Positions 52,672 to 60,764 of a DNA stretch of 64,000 bases are shown piece after piece. A model generated the notes under the pieces. It was not told the origin of the DNA. It ran no database searches and saw only the letters and a program-made list of their open reading frames with translations. Location: assembly GCA_947501325.1 (NCBI GenBank), contig CANMVC010000001.1, positions 62,001-126,000 of the forward strand, given 5' to 3'. The number at the start of each line of letters is the position of its first letter. Positions within the stretch are counted from its first letter, which is position 1. The DNA comes from an uncultured Sphingomonadaceae bacterium (lineage in GTDB: Bacteria > Pseudomonadota > Alphaproteobacteria > Sphingomonadales > Sphingomonadaceae). The translations under genes and the position numbers were made by a program.

Positions 52672-54171
52672 TCAATAATCGTCTGGCGCATCACCATAAG
52701 CCAGATCGCCAAATTTGGTGAACTCGCTTAGGAAGCTCAGCTGGATATTACCGGTCGAACCCTGGCGGTTCTTTGCCACAATAACTGTCGCTTTGCCGAC
52801 CTTGCTTTGATGGTCGGTTTCCCACGCGAGATATTTGGCTTTCTGTTCCTCGGTCGAATTTTCGTCTGGATCATCGGGCTTCACGGCAAGGTGATAATAT
52901 TCGTCGCGGAAAATGAACATCACGATATCGGCGTCCTGCTCAATCGAACCGGATTCACGCAGATCCGATAGCTGCGGGCGTTTATCTTCGCGGCTTTCCA
53001 CTTGCCGGCTCAGCTGGGACAGCGCGATCACGGGACAGTTCAACTCTTTCGCGAGGGTTTTGAGTCCCCGGCTAATCTCGGAAATTTCGTTGACGCGGTT
53101 GTCGTTGGCGCGTCCGGACCCTTGCAAAAGCTGAAGATAATCGACAACGATCAGGTTGATACCGCTACGCCGTTGCAATCGCCGCGCGCGGGTCCGCAGC
53201 GCCGCAATGGTCAGAGCCGGTGTATCATCGATAAACAGCGGCAAATCCTGCAACTCCCGCGACGCAAGCGCCAGCCGGTGCATCTCGTCGCGGCTAATCG
53301 CACCCATACGCAGTTTCTCCGAACTAATTTCCGCCTGCTCGGACAATATTCTCGTCGCCAGCTGATCCGCTGACATCTCGAGACTGAAAAACACCGTCTT
53401 GGCGCCCAGTGAATCGATGGGCTCAATCCCGTCCTGCATATCGCGGCGATACCGGTTGGCTGCGTTAAATGCGATGTTGGTTGCGAGCGAGGTCTTACCC
53501 ATGCCGGGACGTCCCGCCAATATCAGCAAATCACTTTTGTGCAGACCGCCCATTTTGGCATTAAGGTCGGTCAGGCCCGTGGTAATACCAGACACCTTGC
53601 CACCGCTGTTAAAGGCGCGTTCGACATTGGTCAGGGCCTCGGTCGATGCAGCCAAGAAGGATTTGACACCACCTTCTTGCGCTTCGCCCTCGGACACCCT
53701 GTACAGCGCCGATTCCGCTTCTTCAATCTGGGTCTTGGGATCGACTGTTTCGCTGGTATCGAGAGCGCTATCGACCAAAGTGCGGCCAACGGTAACCAGT
53801 TCGCGTAAGAGCGCGAGATCATATATCTGGTCCGCAAAATCCCTTGCGCCAATCAGGCCCGCGCCATCGCCGGTCAATTTGGCCAGATAGGAAGGTCCGC
53901 CGAGCACCTTCATCGCTTCGTCCGCCTCAAAATAGGGCTTTAGTGTGACGGGGGTGACGACCATATTGCGATCGAGCAGTTTCAGCGCCTGCTCATAAAT
54001 GCGTCCATGAAGCGGTTCGTAGAAATGCTCCGGGCGCAGCTTGATCTGCACGTCTTCGGCGACACGGTTATCAATCAATAGCGCACCGAGAAACGTCGCC
54101 TCTGCCTCAACATTGCGCGGCAGGCGCTGGGTTTCTTCTTCGACTGCATCAAAACGAACTAACTCGGCCAT
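52672..54171 (-). CDS. dnaB: replicative DNA helicase DnaB
   Basis: The 499-residue helicase has the N-terminal DnaB domain (LPRNVEAEATFLGALLIDNRVAEDVQIKLRPEHFYEPLHGRIYE) and the RecA-like motor with Walker A GRPGMGKT (220-227), DExx box LIVVDYLQLLQGSGR and the arginine finger segment SDLRESGSIEQDADIVMFIFRD. It unwinds DNA ahead of the replication fork as a hexamer. I place the start at 54171 (MAELVRFDAVEEE), since the upstream 19 codons are not conserved. It is divergent from the UPF0262 gene; no linker holin or replication neighbour is present. Confidence 0.95.
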   Translation of the reverse strand: MAELVRFDAVEEETQRLPRNVEAEATFLGALLIDNRVAEDVQIKLRPEHFYEPLHGRIYEQALKLLDRNMVVTPVTLKPYFEADEAMKVLGGPSYLAKLTGDGAGLIGARDFADQIYDLALLRELVTVGRTLVDSALDTSETVDPKTQIEEAESALYRVSEGEAQEGGVKSFLAASTEALTNVERAFNSGGKVSGITTGLTDLNAKMGGLHKSDLLILAGRPGMGKTSLATNIAFNAANRYRRDMQDGIEPIDSLGAKTVFFSLEMSADQLATRILSEQAEISSEKLRMGAISRDEMHRLALASRELQDLPLFIDDTPALTIAALRTRARRLQRRSGINLIVVDYLQLLQGSGRANDNRVNEISEISRGLKTLAKELNCPVIALSQLSRQVESREDKRPQLSDLRESGSIEQDADIVMFIFRDEYYHLAVKPDDPDENSTEEQKAKYLAWETDHQSKVGKATVIVAKNRQGSTGNIQLSFLSEFTKFGDLAYGDAPDDY

Positions 54172-54325
54172 GGGCTTATCATTCACGCTCAGGCGATTCA
54201 GGGCAAGAGCGTTCGGGCAAATTTTCAAATCAAGCGGGGACAGTCTTGTGGATAAATGCTTTTGTTTTTCTGCCGCACTGCAAAAAAACTTGTCCTAGCC
54301 CCGGTGCTGCGGCAACAGAGCCTGA

Positions 54326-54808
54326 ATGTCCGATCCACGCATCATAAATGTTGAACTCGATGAAGCGACCATCTTGTGGCGCAATGCCGATATTGAGCAG
54401 GAACGGCGCATTGCGATCTTCGACCTGATCGAAGAAAACCACTTTAAGCCGTTGCGCGAACATGAAGATGGTTATGCCGGCCCTTATAAATTGCATCTCA
54501 GCGTGCAGGAAGGCCGTCTCGTTATTTCCATTGCCCGGGAGAACGGAGAGCCGCTCGAAACGCTGATCCTTGCCCTAGGGCGCTTTCGCCGGCCGATCCG
54601 CGATTATTTCGCCATTTGCGACAGCTATTATCAGGCCATTCGCAAAGCCACGGCACAAGAGATTGAAACAATTGATATGGCGCGGCGCGGCGTGCACGAT
54701 CATGGAGCAGAGCTGCTAACCGACCGGCTTGAAGGAAAAATTGAGGTGGATTTCAAAACCGCCCGTCGCCTCTTCACTTTGATCTGTGTATTGCATATCA
54801 AGAATTGA
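54326..54808 (+). CDS. UPF0262 family protein
   Basis: The 160-residue protein matches UPF0262 in full: N-terminus [38 protein letters not shown] and later [18 protein letters not shown] and [23 protein letters not shown]. The family is restricted mainly to alphaproteobacteria and has no known function. It has no membrane segment or cysteine pair. It is 49 bases upstream of the GH25 gene on the same strand. The gene is clearly real because of the length and conserved motifs. Confidence 0.92.
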   Translation: MSDPRIINVELDEATILWRNADIEQERRIAIFDLIEENHFKPLREHEDGYAGPYKLHLSVQEGRLVISIARENGEPLETLILALGRFRRPIRDYFAICDSYYQAIRKATAQEIETIDMARRGVHDHGAELLTDRLEGKIEVDFKTARRLFTLICVLHIKN

Positions 54809-54857
54809 TCGATTCTCGGCCAATCCGAGCTGCCGAGTAATACGCCAGGGAAATTGA

Positions 54858-55550
54858 GTGTCCGACCAGAGTAGAAAAAAGTCCTTACTGCGGTATGGGC
54901 TTATCATCATTGCATTATTGGCTATTGCTTTCATTCTGCGGAATATAGCGGTGGGCTGGGCACCCCCGCGTGATCAATATCCGGTCCAGGGCATTTCGGT
55001 AGATGACAGCCATGGCAATATTACCTGGCATGTAGCGGGCGCAACGGGAGTAGATTTCGCATATATCCGCGCGACCAATGGCGCTGAGGAACGGGACGCG
55101 CGTTTCACCGCCAACATCAAAGGGGCTCGCGAGGCCGGTATCCGCTATGGTGCCGTGCATGAATATAGCTTGTGCCGCCTGGCCAGCGATCAGGCGACCA
55201 TGTTTGTAACCACCGTTCCGCGCGCAGAAAATATTCTCCCGCCGGCTGTCCGGCTGGCTTATGATAATGGCTGCGAGGACCGCCCGGGACGCGCTTTGGT
55301 GCTAAGTGAGCTCAACACTTTTCTCAATCAGATTGAAGGGCATAGCGGTAAACCCGCCGTCATCATCGTTTCAAAAGAATTTGAAGAAGATTATGATATC
55401 AGCAGCGGCATCAGCCGTACATTTTGGTTGGAAGGCAATTTCTTCCCGCCCGACTATGCGACCAAGCCATGGGTGATGTGGCGGGCTTCCGATATGCGGC
55501 GGGTGAGCGGCATTGACGGTCCGGTGAACTGGAATGTTGTGCGGCCTTAG
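54858..55550 (+). CDS. membrane-anchored glycoside hydrolase family 25 (lysozyme-like)
   Basis: The 230-residue protein has an N-terminal signal anchor (YGLIIIALLAIAFILRNIAV, about 13-32) and a GH25 domain: YPVQGISVDDSHGNITWHVAGATGVDFAYIRATNGAEERDARF is the typical start and NPPAVII-like VIIVSKEFEEDY and MWRASDMRRVSG are later blocks. GH25 muramidases cleave peptidoglycan; here it would be tethered in the periplasm. It starts at GTG 54858, with AGGGA upstream. The catalytic Asp is likely in SVDDSHGN. It is 54 bases before the dcd gene. Confidence 0.86.
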   Translation: MSDQSRKKSLLRYGLIIIALLAIAFILRNIAVGWAPPRDQYPVQGISVDDSHGNITWHVAGATGVDFAYIRATNGAEERDARFTANIKGAREAGIRYGAVHEYSLCRLASDQATMFVTTVPRAENILPPAVRLAYDNGCEDRPGRALVLSELNTFLNQIEGHSGKPAVIIVSKEFEEDYDISSGISRTFWLEGNFFPPDYATKPWVMWRASDMRRVSGIDGPVNWNVVRP

Positions 55551-55604
55551 GCTTGCTGGCATGAGACTAAAACATCCCAGCCGAGTCCCAACAGAAAGAG
55601 AGAC

Positions 55605-56159
55605 ATGAGCATACTTTCCGATAGATGGATCCGCCAGGAAGCCAAGCATAGCAAGATGATAGAACCGTTTGTGGAAGGCCAGAAGCGAGACGGCTGCATC
55701 AGCTATGGTCTGTCTTCCTATGGCTATGACGCTCGAGTGGCCGACGAGTTCAAGATTTTTACCAATGTGAACAGCGCGGTTGTCGATCCGAAAAATTTTG
55801 ATGCAGATAGCCTGGTCGACCGGAAAACGGATTGCTGTATCATTCCGCCAAACAGCTTCGCGCTCGCGCGGACGGTCGAATATTTTCGCATTCCGCGCGA
55901 CGTGCTGGTCATCTGTTTGGGCAAGTCCACTTATGCGCGCTGCGGCATTATCGTGAATGTGACTCCGCTGGAACCCGGCTGGGAGGGCCATGTCACGCTG
56001 GAATTTTCCAATACGACCCCCCTGCCCGCAAAAATCTATGCCAATGAAGGCGCCTGCCAGTTTCTGTTCCTCAAAGGCAATGAGCCCTGCGAGACCAGCT
56101 ATGCCGAGCGCTCGGGCAAATATATGGGGCAAAGAGGCGTGACTCTGCCAAAACTTTAA
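55605..56159 (+). CDS. dcd: dCTP deaminase
   Basis: The 184-residue enzyme has the dCTP deaminase blocks [95 protein letters not shown] and ends with the [14 protein letters not shown] tail. The catalytic Glu in [17 protein letters not shown] and the Arg/Ser of the nucleotide site are present. It converts dCTP to dUTP. Its C-terminus matches the full-length family. A palindromic repeat follows. Confidence 0.96.
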   Translation: MSILSDRWIRQEAKHSKMIEPFVEGQKRDGCISYGLSSYGYDARVADEFKIFTNVNSAVVDPKNFDADSLVDRKTDCCIIPPNSFALARTVEYFRIPRDVLVICLGKSTYARCGIIVNVTPLEPGWEGHVTLEFSNTTPLPAKIYANEGACQFLFLKGNEPCETSYAERSGKYMGQRGVTLPKL

Positions 56160-56170
56160 CTTTTTATCCC

Positions 56171-56236
56171 TCGTCATGCTGAACTTGTTTCAGCATCTGT
56201 TTCAGCCTAGATCCTGAAACAAGTTCAGGATGGCGA
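56171..56236. repeat. intergenic palindromic repeat (REP-like hairpin)
   Basis: CTGAACTTGTTTCAG (56179-56193) and CTGAAACAAGTTCAG (56214-56228) are perfect 15-base reverse complements; flanking TCGTCATG and GATGGCGA extend the stem imperfectly. The core CTGAACTTGTTTCAG-type sequence is a well-known kind of dispersed intergenic repeat in sphingomonads. It lies between dcd and the saccharopine-dehydrogenase-like gene and may also end the dcd transcript. Confidence 0.8.
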
Positions 56237-56264
56237 ATAAAGAACAAAACAAGGAGAGACCTTT

Positions 56265-57446
56265 ATGTCCGACAAACGCGAATTTGATGTGATAATCTAC
56301 GGTTCAACCGGCTACACTGGCCGTCTGGTCGCGGAATATATGTCCCAAAAATATGGCATTGGCGGAGACGCGCCAAAATGGGCCATGGCCGGGCGTTCGT
56401 TGGAAAAGCTCGAAGAAGTGCGTGATCTGATCGGCGCGCCTAAGGACACCCCTCTGGTTGTAGCCGATTCCGATGATGCTGCCTCTATCGATATGATGGC
56501 AAGCCGCGCGAGCGTGATCCTGACCACCGTCGGGCCGTACCAGCTCTATGGCAACGAACTGGTCAGCGCCTGCGTCAAACATGGCACCCATTATGTTGAT
56601 CTTTGCGGCGAACCCGGCTGGATGCGGGAGAAGATTGACGAGCATCAGGAAGCGGCAGAAAAATCTGGCGCACAGATTTGCTTTTCCTGTGGCTTCGACT
56701 CTATCCCCTTTGATCTGGGCGTTTTGGCGCTGCAGAAAGACATGCAGAAACGCTTTGGCAAGCCTGCCACCCGCGTAAAGGGGCGCGTTCGCGCAATGGA
56801 AGGCACTTTTTCTGGCGGCACAGCGGCAAGCCTGAAAGAAACGATGAAGGCGATTGCCAAAAACCCCGGTCTCGTCAAAATATTGGCGAGCAGTTTTGGT
56901 CTGACACCTGGTTTTGAAGGACCGGATCAACCCAATATGATGATCCCCAAAAAGGACAAAACACTGGATAGCTGGGTCGCGCCTTTCATCATGGCTCCGA
57001 TCAACACCAAGAACGTCCATCGCACCAACTTCCTGCTCGATTTTCCTTATGGTGAAGATTTCAAATATGACGAGATGGTCGTCACCAGCCCCGGCGAAAT
57101 GGGCAAGCAAGCGGCAGAGATGCTTGCGAAGGCTAATCCGCTCAGCGGCGATGATGCTCCCAAGCCAGGTGAAGGCCCGACGAAGGAACAGCGTGAAAAC
57201 GGTTTTTACGACGTCTTATTTCTCGGCGAAACCGCCGACGGGGAAACGGCCAGTCTTTGCGTGAAGGGCGATAAAGACCCCGGTTACGGCTCGACATGCA
57301 AGATGATCGCGGAATCGGCTTTGTGTATTGCGCTGGACGGCAATAAACATGGCGGCGGCATTTGGACACCAGGCGCTTTGATGGGCAAAAAACTGACCAA
57401 GCGGCTTGAACAGAATGCTGGCCTCAGCTTCACAGTCGAAAGCTGA
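56265..57446 (+). CDS. saccharopine-dehydrogenase-like (trans-acting enoyl-reductase type) protein
   Basis: The 393-residue protein has an N-terminal Rossmann motif FDVIIYGSTGYTGRLVAEYMSQ (about 7-28) with the GxTGxxG loop, then CGFDSIPFDLGVLALQ and MEGTFSGGTAASLKETM. The pattern is that of saccharopine-dehydrogenase-like proteins, including mycobacterial trans-acting enoyl reductases and human SCCPDH; it uses NAD(P)H on an unknown substrate, perhaps a lipid. AGGAGAGAC precedes the ATG. A rho-independent terminator follows at 57490. No operon partner. Confidence 0.88.
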   Translation: MSDKREFDVIIYGSTGYTGRLVAEYMSQKYGIGGDAPKWAMAGRSLEKLEEVRDLIGAPKDTPLVVADSDDAASIDMMASRASVILTTVGPYQLYGNELVSACVKHGTHYVDLCGEPGWMREKIDEHQEAAEKSGAQICFSCGFDSIPFDLGVLALQKDMQKRFGKPATRVKGRVRAMEGTFSGGTAASLKETMKAIAKNPGLVKILASSFGLTPGFEGPDQPNMMIPKKDKTLDSWVAPFIMAPINTKNVHRTNFLLDFPYGEDFKYDEMVVTSPGEMGKQAAEMLAKANPLSGDDAPKPGEGPTKEQRENGFYDVLFLGETADGETASLCVKGDKDPGYGSTCKMIAESALCIALDGNKHGGGIWTPGALMGKKLTKRLEQNAGLSFTVES

Positions 57447-57489
57447 CATTCTACATTACCCATTCAGGTAAAAGATATATATAGACAGA

Positions 57490-57528
57490 GAGGCAGGCGC
57501 TAATTGGGTGCCTGCCTCTTGATTTTTT
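57490..57528 (+). terminator. terminator after the saccharopine-dehydrogenase-like gene
   Basis: GAGGCAGGC (57490-57498) pairs with GCCTGCCTC (57510-57518), followed by TTGATTTTTT. Confidence 0.9.
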
Positions 57529-57556
57529 AGCAAATGAAACAAAGTTTGTCGGCACT

Positions 57557-58330
57557 ATGTTGAAGCGCCTGTTTAACAAGAAAGCACCTGCTCGCCCCCT
57601 GGACACGGCTACCGTGCCGGAAGGACGGCGGATCTACGCCATTGGAGATATTCATGGCCGCAACGATTTGCTGCAACAGCTGATTGAAAAAATCATCGAC
57701 GATGATTTTAAACGCGGCGAAATGGTCAGCGAAATTATCTTTCTGGGGGATTTAATTGACCGCGGTCCCGATAGCGCCGGTGTCATTGAAACCGCCATGA
57801 AACTCAAACGGGAATTGGGCAACATCCGCTTCTTGATGGGCAATCATGAAGAAGTCTATCTCTCCGCAGCTGCCGGTAGCGAGAAGGCAACCCGCTTTTT
57901 CAATCGCATTGGCGGCAAGGAAACTATCCTCAGCTATGAGATCAGCCAGAGGGAATATATGGACCTCGACAACGCTGCTCTTGCCGAGCGTCTGCCGGAC
58001 TTGATCCCCCAGCATCATATTGATTTTGTTAAAAATTTTGAAGATCAAATCGTCATCGGCGACTATGCTTTTGTCCATGCCGGGATCCGCCATGGGGTCT
58101 CCCTTGAAGAGCAGAAGCCGAAAGACCTGCGTTGGATAAGAGATGAATTTCTGTCGGTTGAAGACCCGTTTGAGAAAGTCATCGTATATGGTCATACCAT
58201 CAGTGATGACGTGGTCGAAAAAGGCAATCGGATCGGCATTGATACCGGTGCCTATTATACCGAAAAGCTGACCGCTTTGGCATTGGAAGGCGATCAGCGC
58301 TGGTATCTCGACACAGCGCTGCCTGAATAG
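57557..58330 (+). CDS. metallophosphoesterase, PPP-type serine/threonine phosphatase-like
   Basis: The 257-residue protein contains all PPP motifs in order: GDIHGRNDLL (about 31-40), LGDLIDRGPDS (about 63-73), MGNHEE (about 94-99), VHAGIRHG (about 174-181) and YGHTI (about 213-217). Such enzymes dephosphorylate proteins or small phosphate esters using two metal ions. The N-terminus is basic and not conserved. The gene ends at a bidirectional terminator shared with ctrA, and they converge. A signalling role with the CtrA pathway is possible but only by position. Confidence 0.9.
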   Translation: MLKRLFNKKAPARPLDTATVPEGRRIYAIGDIHGRNDLLQQLIEKIIDDDFKRGEMVSEIIFLGDLIDRGPDSAGVIETAMKLKRELGNIRFLMGNHEEVYLSAAAGSEKATRFFNRIGGKETILSYEISQREYMDLDNAALAERLPDLIPQHHIDFVKNFEDQIVIGDYAFVHAGIRHGVSLEEQKPKDLRWIRDEFLSVEDPFEKVIVYGHTISDDVVEKGNRIGIDTGAYYTEKLTALALEGDQRWYLDTALPE

Positions 58331-58333
58331 CTC

Positions 58334-58377
58334 GCAAAAAAACGGCGGAACCGTTAAGGCCCGCCGTTTGAATTTTG
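58334..58377. terminator. bidirectional terminator between the phosphatase gene and ctrA
   Basis: AAACGGCGG (58340-58348) pairs with CCGCCGTTT (58361-58369). Runs of A (58336-58342) on the left give a T-run in the leftward direction, and TTTGAATTTT follows on the right. Confidence 0.85.
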
Positions 58378-58396
58378 GGTAGTGAGTTAAAAAGTC

Positions 58397-59104
58397 TTAA
58401 GCGACCTGAACCTCGGGTCCGACTTCTTCTTCCATGTCGCGAAGGACATAGCCGCGGCCCCATACGGTTTCGATGTAATTTTCGCCACCGCAAGCCAGAG
58501 CCAGCTTTTTACGCAATTTACAAATAAACACGTCGATAATTTTGAGTTCCGGTTCGTCCATGCCGCCATAAAGATGGTTGAGGAACATTTCTTTGGTGAG
58601 CGTCGTGCCCTTACGCAGGGAAAGCAGCTCAAGCATCGCATATTCTTTACCGGTCAGGTGAACACGGTTGCCATCAACTTCAACAGTTTTGGCGTCCAGG
58701 TTCACGGCAAGCTTGCCGGTACGGATAACCGATTGCGAGTGGCCTTTGGAACGGCGCACAACAGCGTGAATACGGGCAACCAATTCTTCGCGGTGGAAAG
58801 GCTTGGTCACATAATCATCGGCACCAAAACCAAAGGACCGCACTTTGCTGTCCATTTCGCTGATACCGGAAAGAATGAGAACGGGCGTCTGCACCTTGGC
58901 GACACGCAGTTTTTTCAGCACATCATAACCATGCATGTCTGGCAGGTTGAGATCGAGACATATAATGTCGTAATCATAAAGCTTGCCCAGATCGAGGCCT
59001 TCTTCACCCAAATCCGTTGTGTATACGTTAAAGCCTTCGGTCGTCAGCATCAGCTCAATTGCTTTTGCGGTCGTTGGCTCATCTTCAATCAGCAGCACAC
59101 GCAT
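58397..59104 (-). CDS. ctrA: cell-cycle response regulator CtrA
   Basis: The 235-residue OmpR/PhoB-type regulator has a receiver domain ([20 protein letters not shown]) with the phosphoacceptor Asp51 in [20 protein letters not shown], a Lys in [10 protein letters not shown], and the DNA-binding wing [50 protein letters not shown], which is the CtrA hallmark. CtrA activates or represses cell-cycle, flagellar and replication genes through TTAA-N7-TTAA boxes after phosphorylation by the CckA-ChpT relay. Its C-terminal tail is acidic, ending in EVQVA, unlike the Ala-Ala degron of Caulobacter. Upstream DNA has a tandem CtrA box and four GANTC sites, implying autoregulation and methylation control. 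Family assignment is certain. Confidence 0.97.
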   Translation of the reverse strand: MRVLLIEDEPTTAKAIELMLTTEGFNVYTTDLGEEGLDLGKLYDYDIICLDLNLPDMHGYDVLKKLRVAKVQTPVLILSGISEMDSKVRSFGFGADDYVTKPFHREELVARIHAVVRRSKGHSQSVIRTGKLAVNLDAKTVEVDGNRVHLTGKEYAMLELLSLRKGTTLTKEMFLNHLYGGMDEPELKIIDVFICKLRKKLALACGGENYIETVWGRGYVLRDMEEEVGPEVQVA

Positions 59105-59200
59105 TGGGCAGCCCCTTTTCTTAATTTACGCACCGGCGACAGGTACATTCCCGAAGCCCCTCGATCATTTATTAACCATAAGATAGATGAACGCAAAAGG

Positions 59201-59226
59201 TTAATTTTAGATTAATGTAGGATTAA
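59201..59226. promoter_or_regulatory. tandem CtrA boxes: three TTAA half-sites with seven-base spacers
   Basis: TTAA occurs at 59201-59204, 59212-59215 and 59223-59226. Each pair is separated by exactly seven bases, matching the CtrA consensus TTAA-N7-TTAA twice on an 11-base period, 97-122 bases before the ctrA start codon. This is the arrangement expected for cooperative CtrA autoregulation. Confidence 0.85.
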
Positions 59227-59230
59227 GCGC

Positions 59231-59286
59231 GAGTCGCGAGGGGTCTCTGACTCTGTAAGCCGCAGAAATGAGTCGTTTCAGGACTC
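59231..59286. promoter_or_regulatory. cluster of four GANTC (CcrM-type) methylation sites
   Basis: GAGTC at 59231-59235, GACTC at 59249-59253, GAGTC at 59270-59274 and GACTC at 59282-59286. GANTC is the target of the cell-cycle methyltransferase CcrM in alphaproteobacteria. Four copies in 56 bases is far above the chance rate of one per 256. Confidence 0.8.
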
Positions 59287-59464
59287 TCCCGTGACGCGAA
59301 AAAAAATTAACTTTTTCTCGCAAAATGATCGCAAAAATGACGGCCGGAATCGTTTTCTACAGATTTTTATATAAAAATCATGCGATTTTACAAAGCGTGA
59401 TCGCGCCCATAACATGGCTGCAACACCCCTATGCTGCTCCTTCCTAATCGACTAAGGACCGGCC

Positions 59465-59866
59465 ATGGCCTTCGATATTCCTGAAAGTGCGATAAGCGAG
59501 ACCTTCCTCGCTGCATCTGGTCCTGGCGGACAGAATGTTAACAAAGTCGAGACCGCAGTGCAGATGCGGGTGAATATCTATGCGCTACGACTGCCGCCAT
59601 TTGCTTTCCGGAAATTACGCTTGCTCGCTGGCCGCAAAATGACCAATGGCGGTGAACTGATTATCACCGTGCGCGAACATCGCACCCGCGAGGCCAATCG
59701 CGCCGAGGCGCGAAAACGGGTCGAGGATATGCTGGTCGAAGCCCACCAGCGCGATGCCCACCGGATAAAAACCCGACCCAGCCGGGCAGCCAAAGCGCGC
59801 CGGGTCGATTCCAAGAAGAAGAAATCCAGCGTTAAAAAGATGCGCGGGAAACCGACGCTGGATTAA
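59465..59866 (+). CDS. arfB: ribosome-rescue peptidyl-tRNA hydrolase ArfB
   Basis: The 133-residue protein has the release-factor motif ASGPGGQNVNKVETAVQMR with GGQ at residues 21-23 and a C-terminal Lys/Arg-rich tail (KARRVDSKKKKSSVKKMRG) that enters the mRNA channel. This is the ArfB (YaeJ) architecture: it hydrolyses peptidyl-tRNA on stalled ribosomes without a stop codon. Length matches the family. It lacks the codon-recognition domain of prfB. The upstream 360 bases are dominated by ctrA regulatory sites; promoter sharing is possible. Confidence 0.93.
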   Translation: MAFDIPESAISETFLAASGPGGQNVNKVETAVQMRVNIYALRLPPFAFRKLRLLAGRKMTNGGELIITVREHRTREANRAEARKRVEDMLVEAHQRDAHRIKTRPSRAAKARRVDSKKKKSSVKKMRGKPTLD

Positions 59867-60050
59867 TGGACGCGACACCAGCATGACAGATACCAATCCG
59901 CGTCCGGTTGCGCCGCCGGCCCGAGCTCGGGGAAAAAAATGCGATAGGTGGAATAATCGTCGCTTGGCTTGATCCCCGGTAAAGCTTATAGAAACGTACA
60001 ACGTCTTACGAACATCCTAGCAGGGTTCATAACGACGAAGTGGATCACCC

Positions 60051-60764
60051 ATGGTCGACGCCGGTGATGATCAACCTACCGATCAGAGCGTCAGCGATAT
60101 AGTCTGGCTCCATGGCGCTAGCTTATCCAGCAGCACATGGCCCGCCGATATCAGCGGCATCAAACCCGACCTTCCCGGCCATGGCACCGCTCCATGTATC
60201 GCAAATCCGTCCGTTGAAAATTATGCTGATGCTATTGAACCGCTATTGCCTGATCGTTTCGCGCTGGTCGGCCATTCGCTTGGCGGCATGGTGGCGCTGG
60301 AACTGGCGGCTAGATATCCGCAGCGGGTGCGAGGATTGGTGCTTGTTGAAGCCGTGCCAACGGTTCGCCAGTCGAAAATAACCCTTGTCCTCGCGCATAT
60401 TGGGAAAGCCATTATGAGCTGGCTCAGTCCCAAACGCCTGGCATGGCTTTCAGGTCTTTCAGAGCCTGTCCCTGTACGGAGACATCTTCGTGAACAAATC
60501 GGATCGATGACTGCGCAGGGTATCAAGGACGGGCTCGAGGCCGCGATACGATATGATGGCCGGCCGCATTTGCCCGATATCAAAACCCCGACACTGATCA
60601 TTGTCGGCGAGCGCAACCCAGCGACCCATGCCGGCGCAACGCTATTTCATGACGGCATAGAACAGGCGCGACTTTTGAACATGCCGGGCGGGCATATTCT
60701 GCATGTTGAGAATCCCGAACAATTTTACCCCACCGTTTTTGAATTTCTAGGAGACAAAAGATGA
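60051..60764 (+). CDS. alpha/beta-hydrolase
   Basis: The 237-residue hydrolase has an oxyanion-hole WLHGASLSSSTW, the nucleophile elbow GHSLGG (Ser76) and the catalytic His in GGHILHVENPEQF. The expected acid is in the VGERNPATHAG region. The substrate is unknown; small esters or acyl-CoA thioesters are typical. Its stop TGA overlaps the start ATG of the next alpha/beta-hydrolase (ATGA), so the two are probably a coupled pair. Confidence 0.86.
   Translation: MVDAGDDQPTDQSVSDIVWLHGASLSSSTWPADISGIKPDLPGHGTAPCIANPSVENYADAIEPLLPDRFALVGHSLGGMVALELAARYPQRVRGLVLVEAVPTVRQSKITLVLAHIGKAIMSWLSPKRLAWLSGLSEPVPVRRHLREQIGSMTAQGIKDGLEAAIRYDGRPHLPDIKTPTLIIVGERNPATHAGATLFHDGIEQARLLNMPGGHILHVENPEQFYPTVFEFLGDKR

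Larger units (their letters stand above)
59105..59464. other. 360-base regulatory region between ctrA and arfB
   Basis: No gene is present. From the ctrA side it holds a TTAA at 59123, another at 59172, the tandem CtrA boxes at 59201-59226, four GANTC sites at 59231-59286 and a further TTAA at 59307 behind an A-run, then AT-rich DNA up to arfB. The length and density of sites indicate more than one ctrA promoter. Confidence 0.75.

Noticed and set aside
56304-57110. A 268-codon leftward frame inside the saccharopine-dehydrogenase-like gene
   Set aside because: Shadow frame without ribosome site or recognisable motif.
58574-59215. A 213-codon plus-strand frame across ctrA
   Set aside because: Antisense of ctrA, which is certain.
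59883-59972. A 29-codon frame starting MTDTNPRPVAPP between arfB and the hydrolase pair
   Set aside because: No ribosome site and too short; it may be a remnant but cannot be supported.
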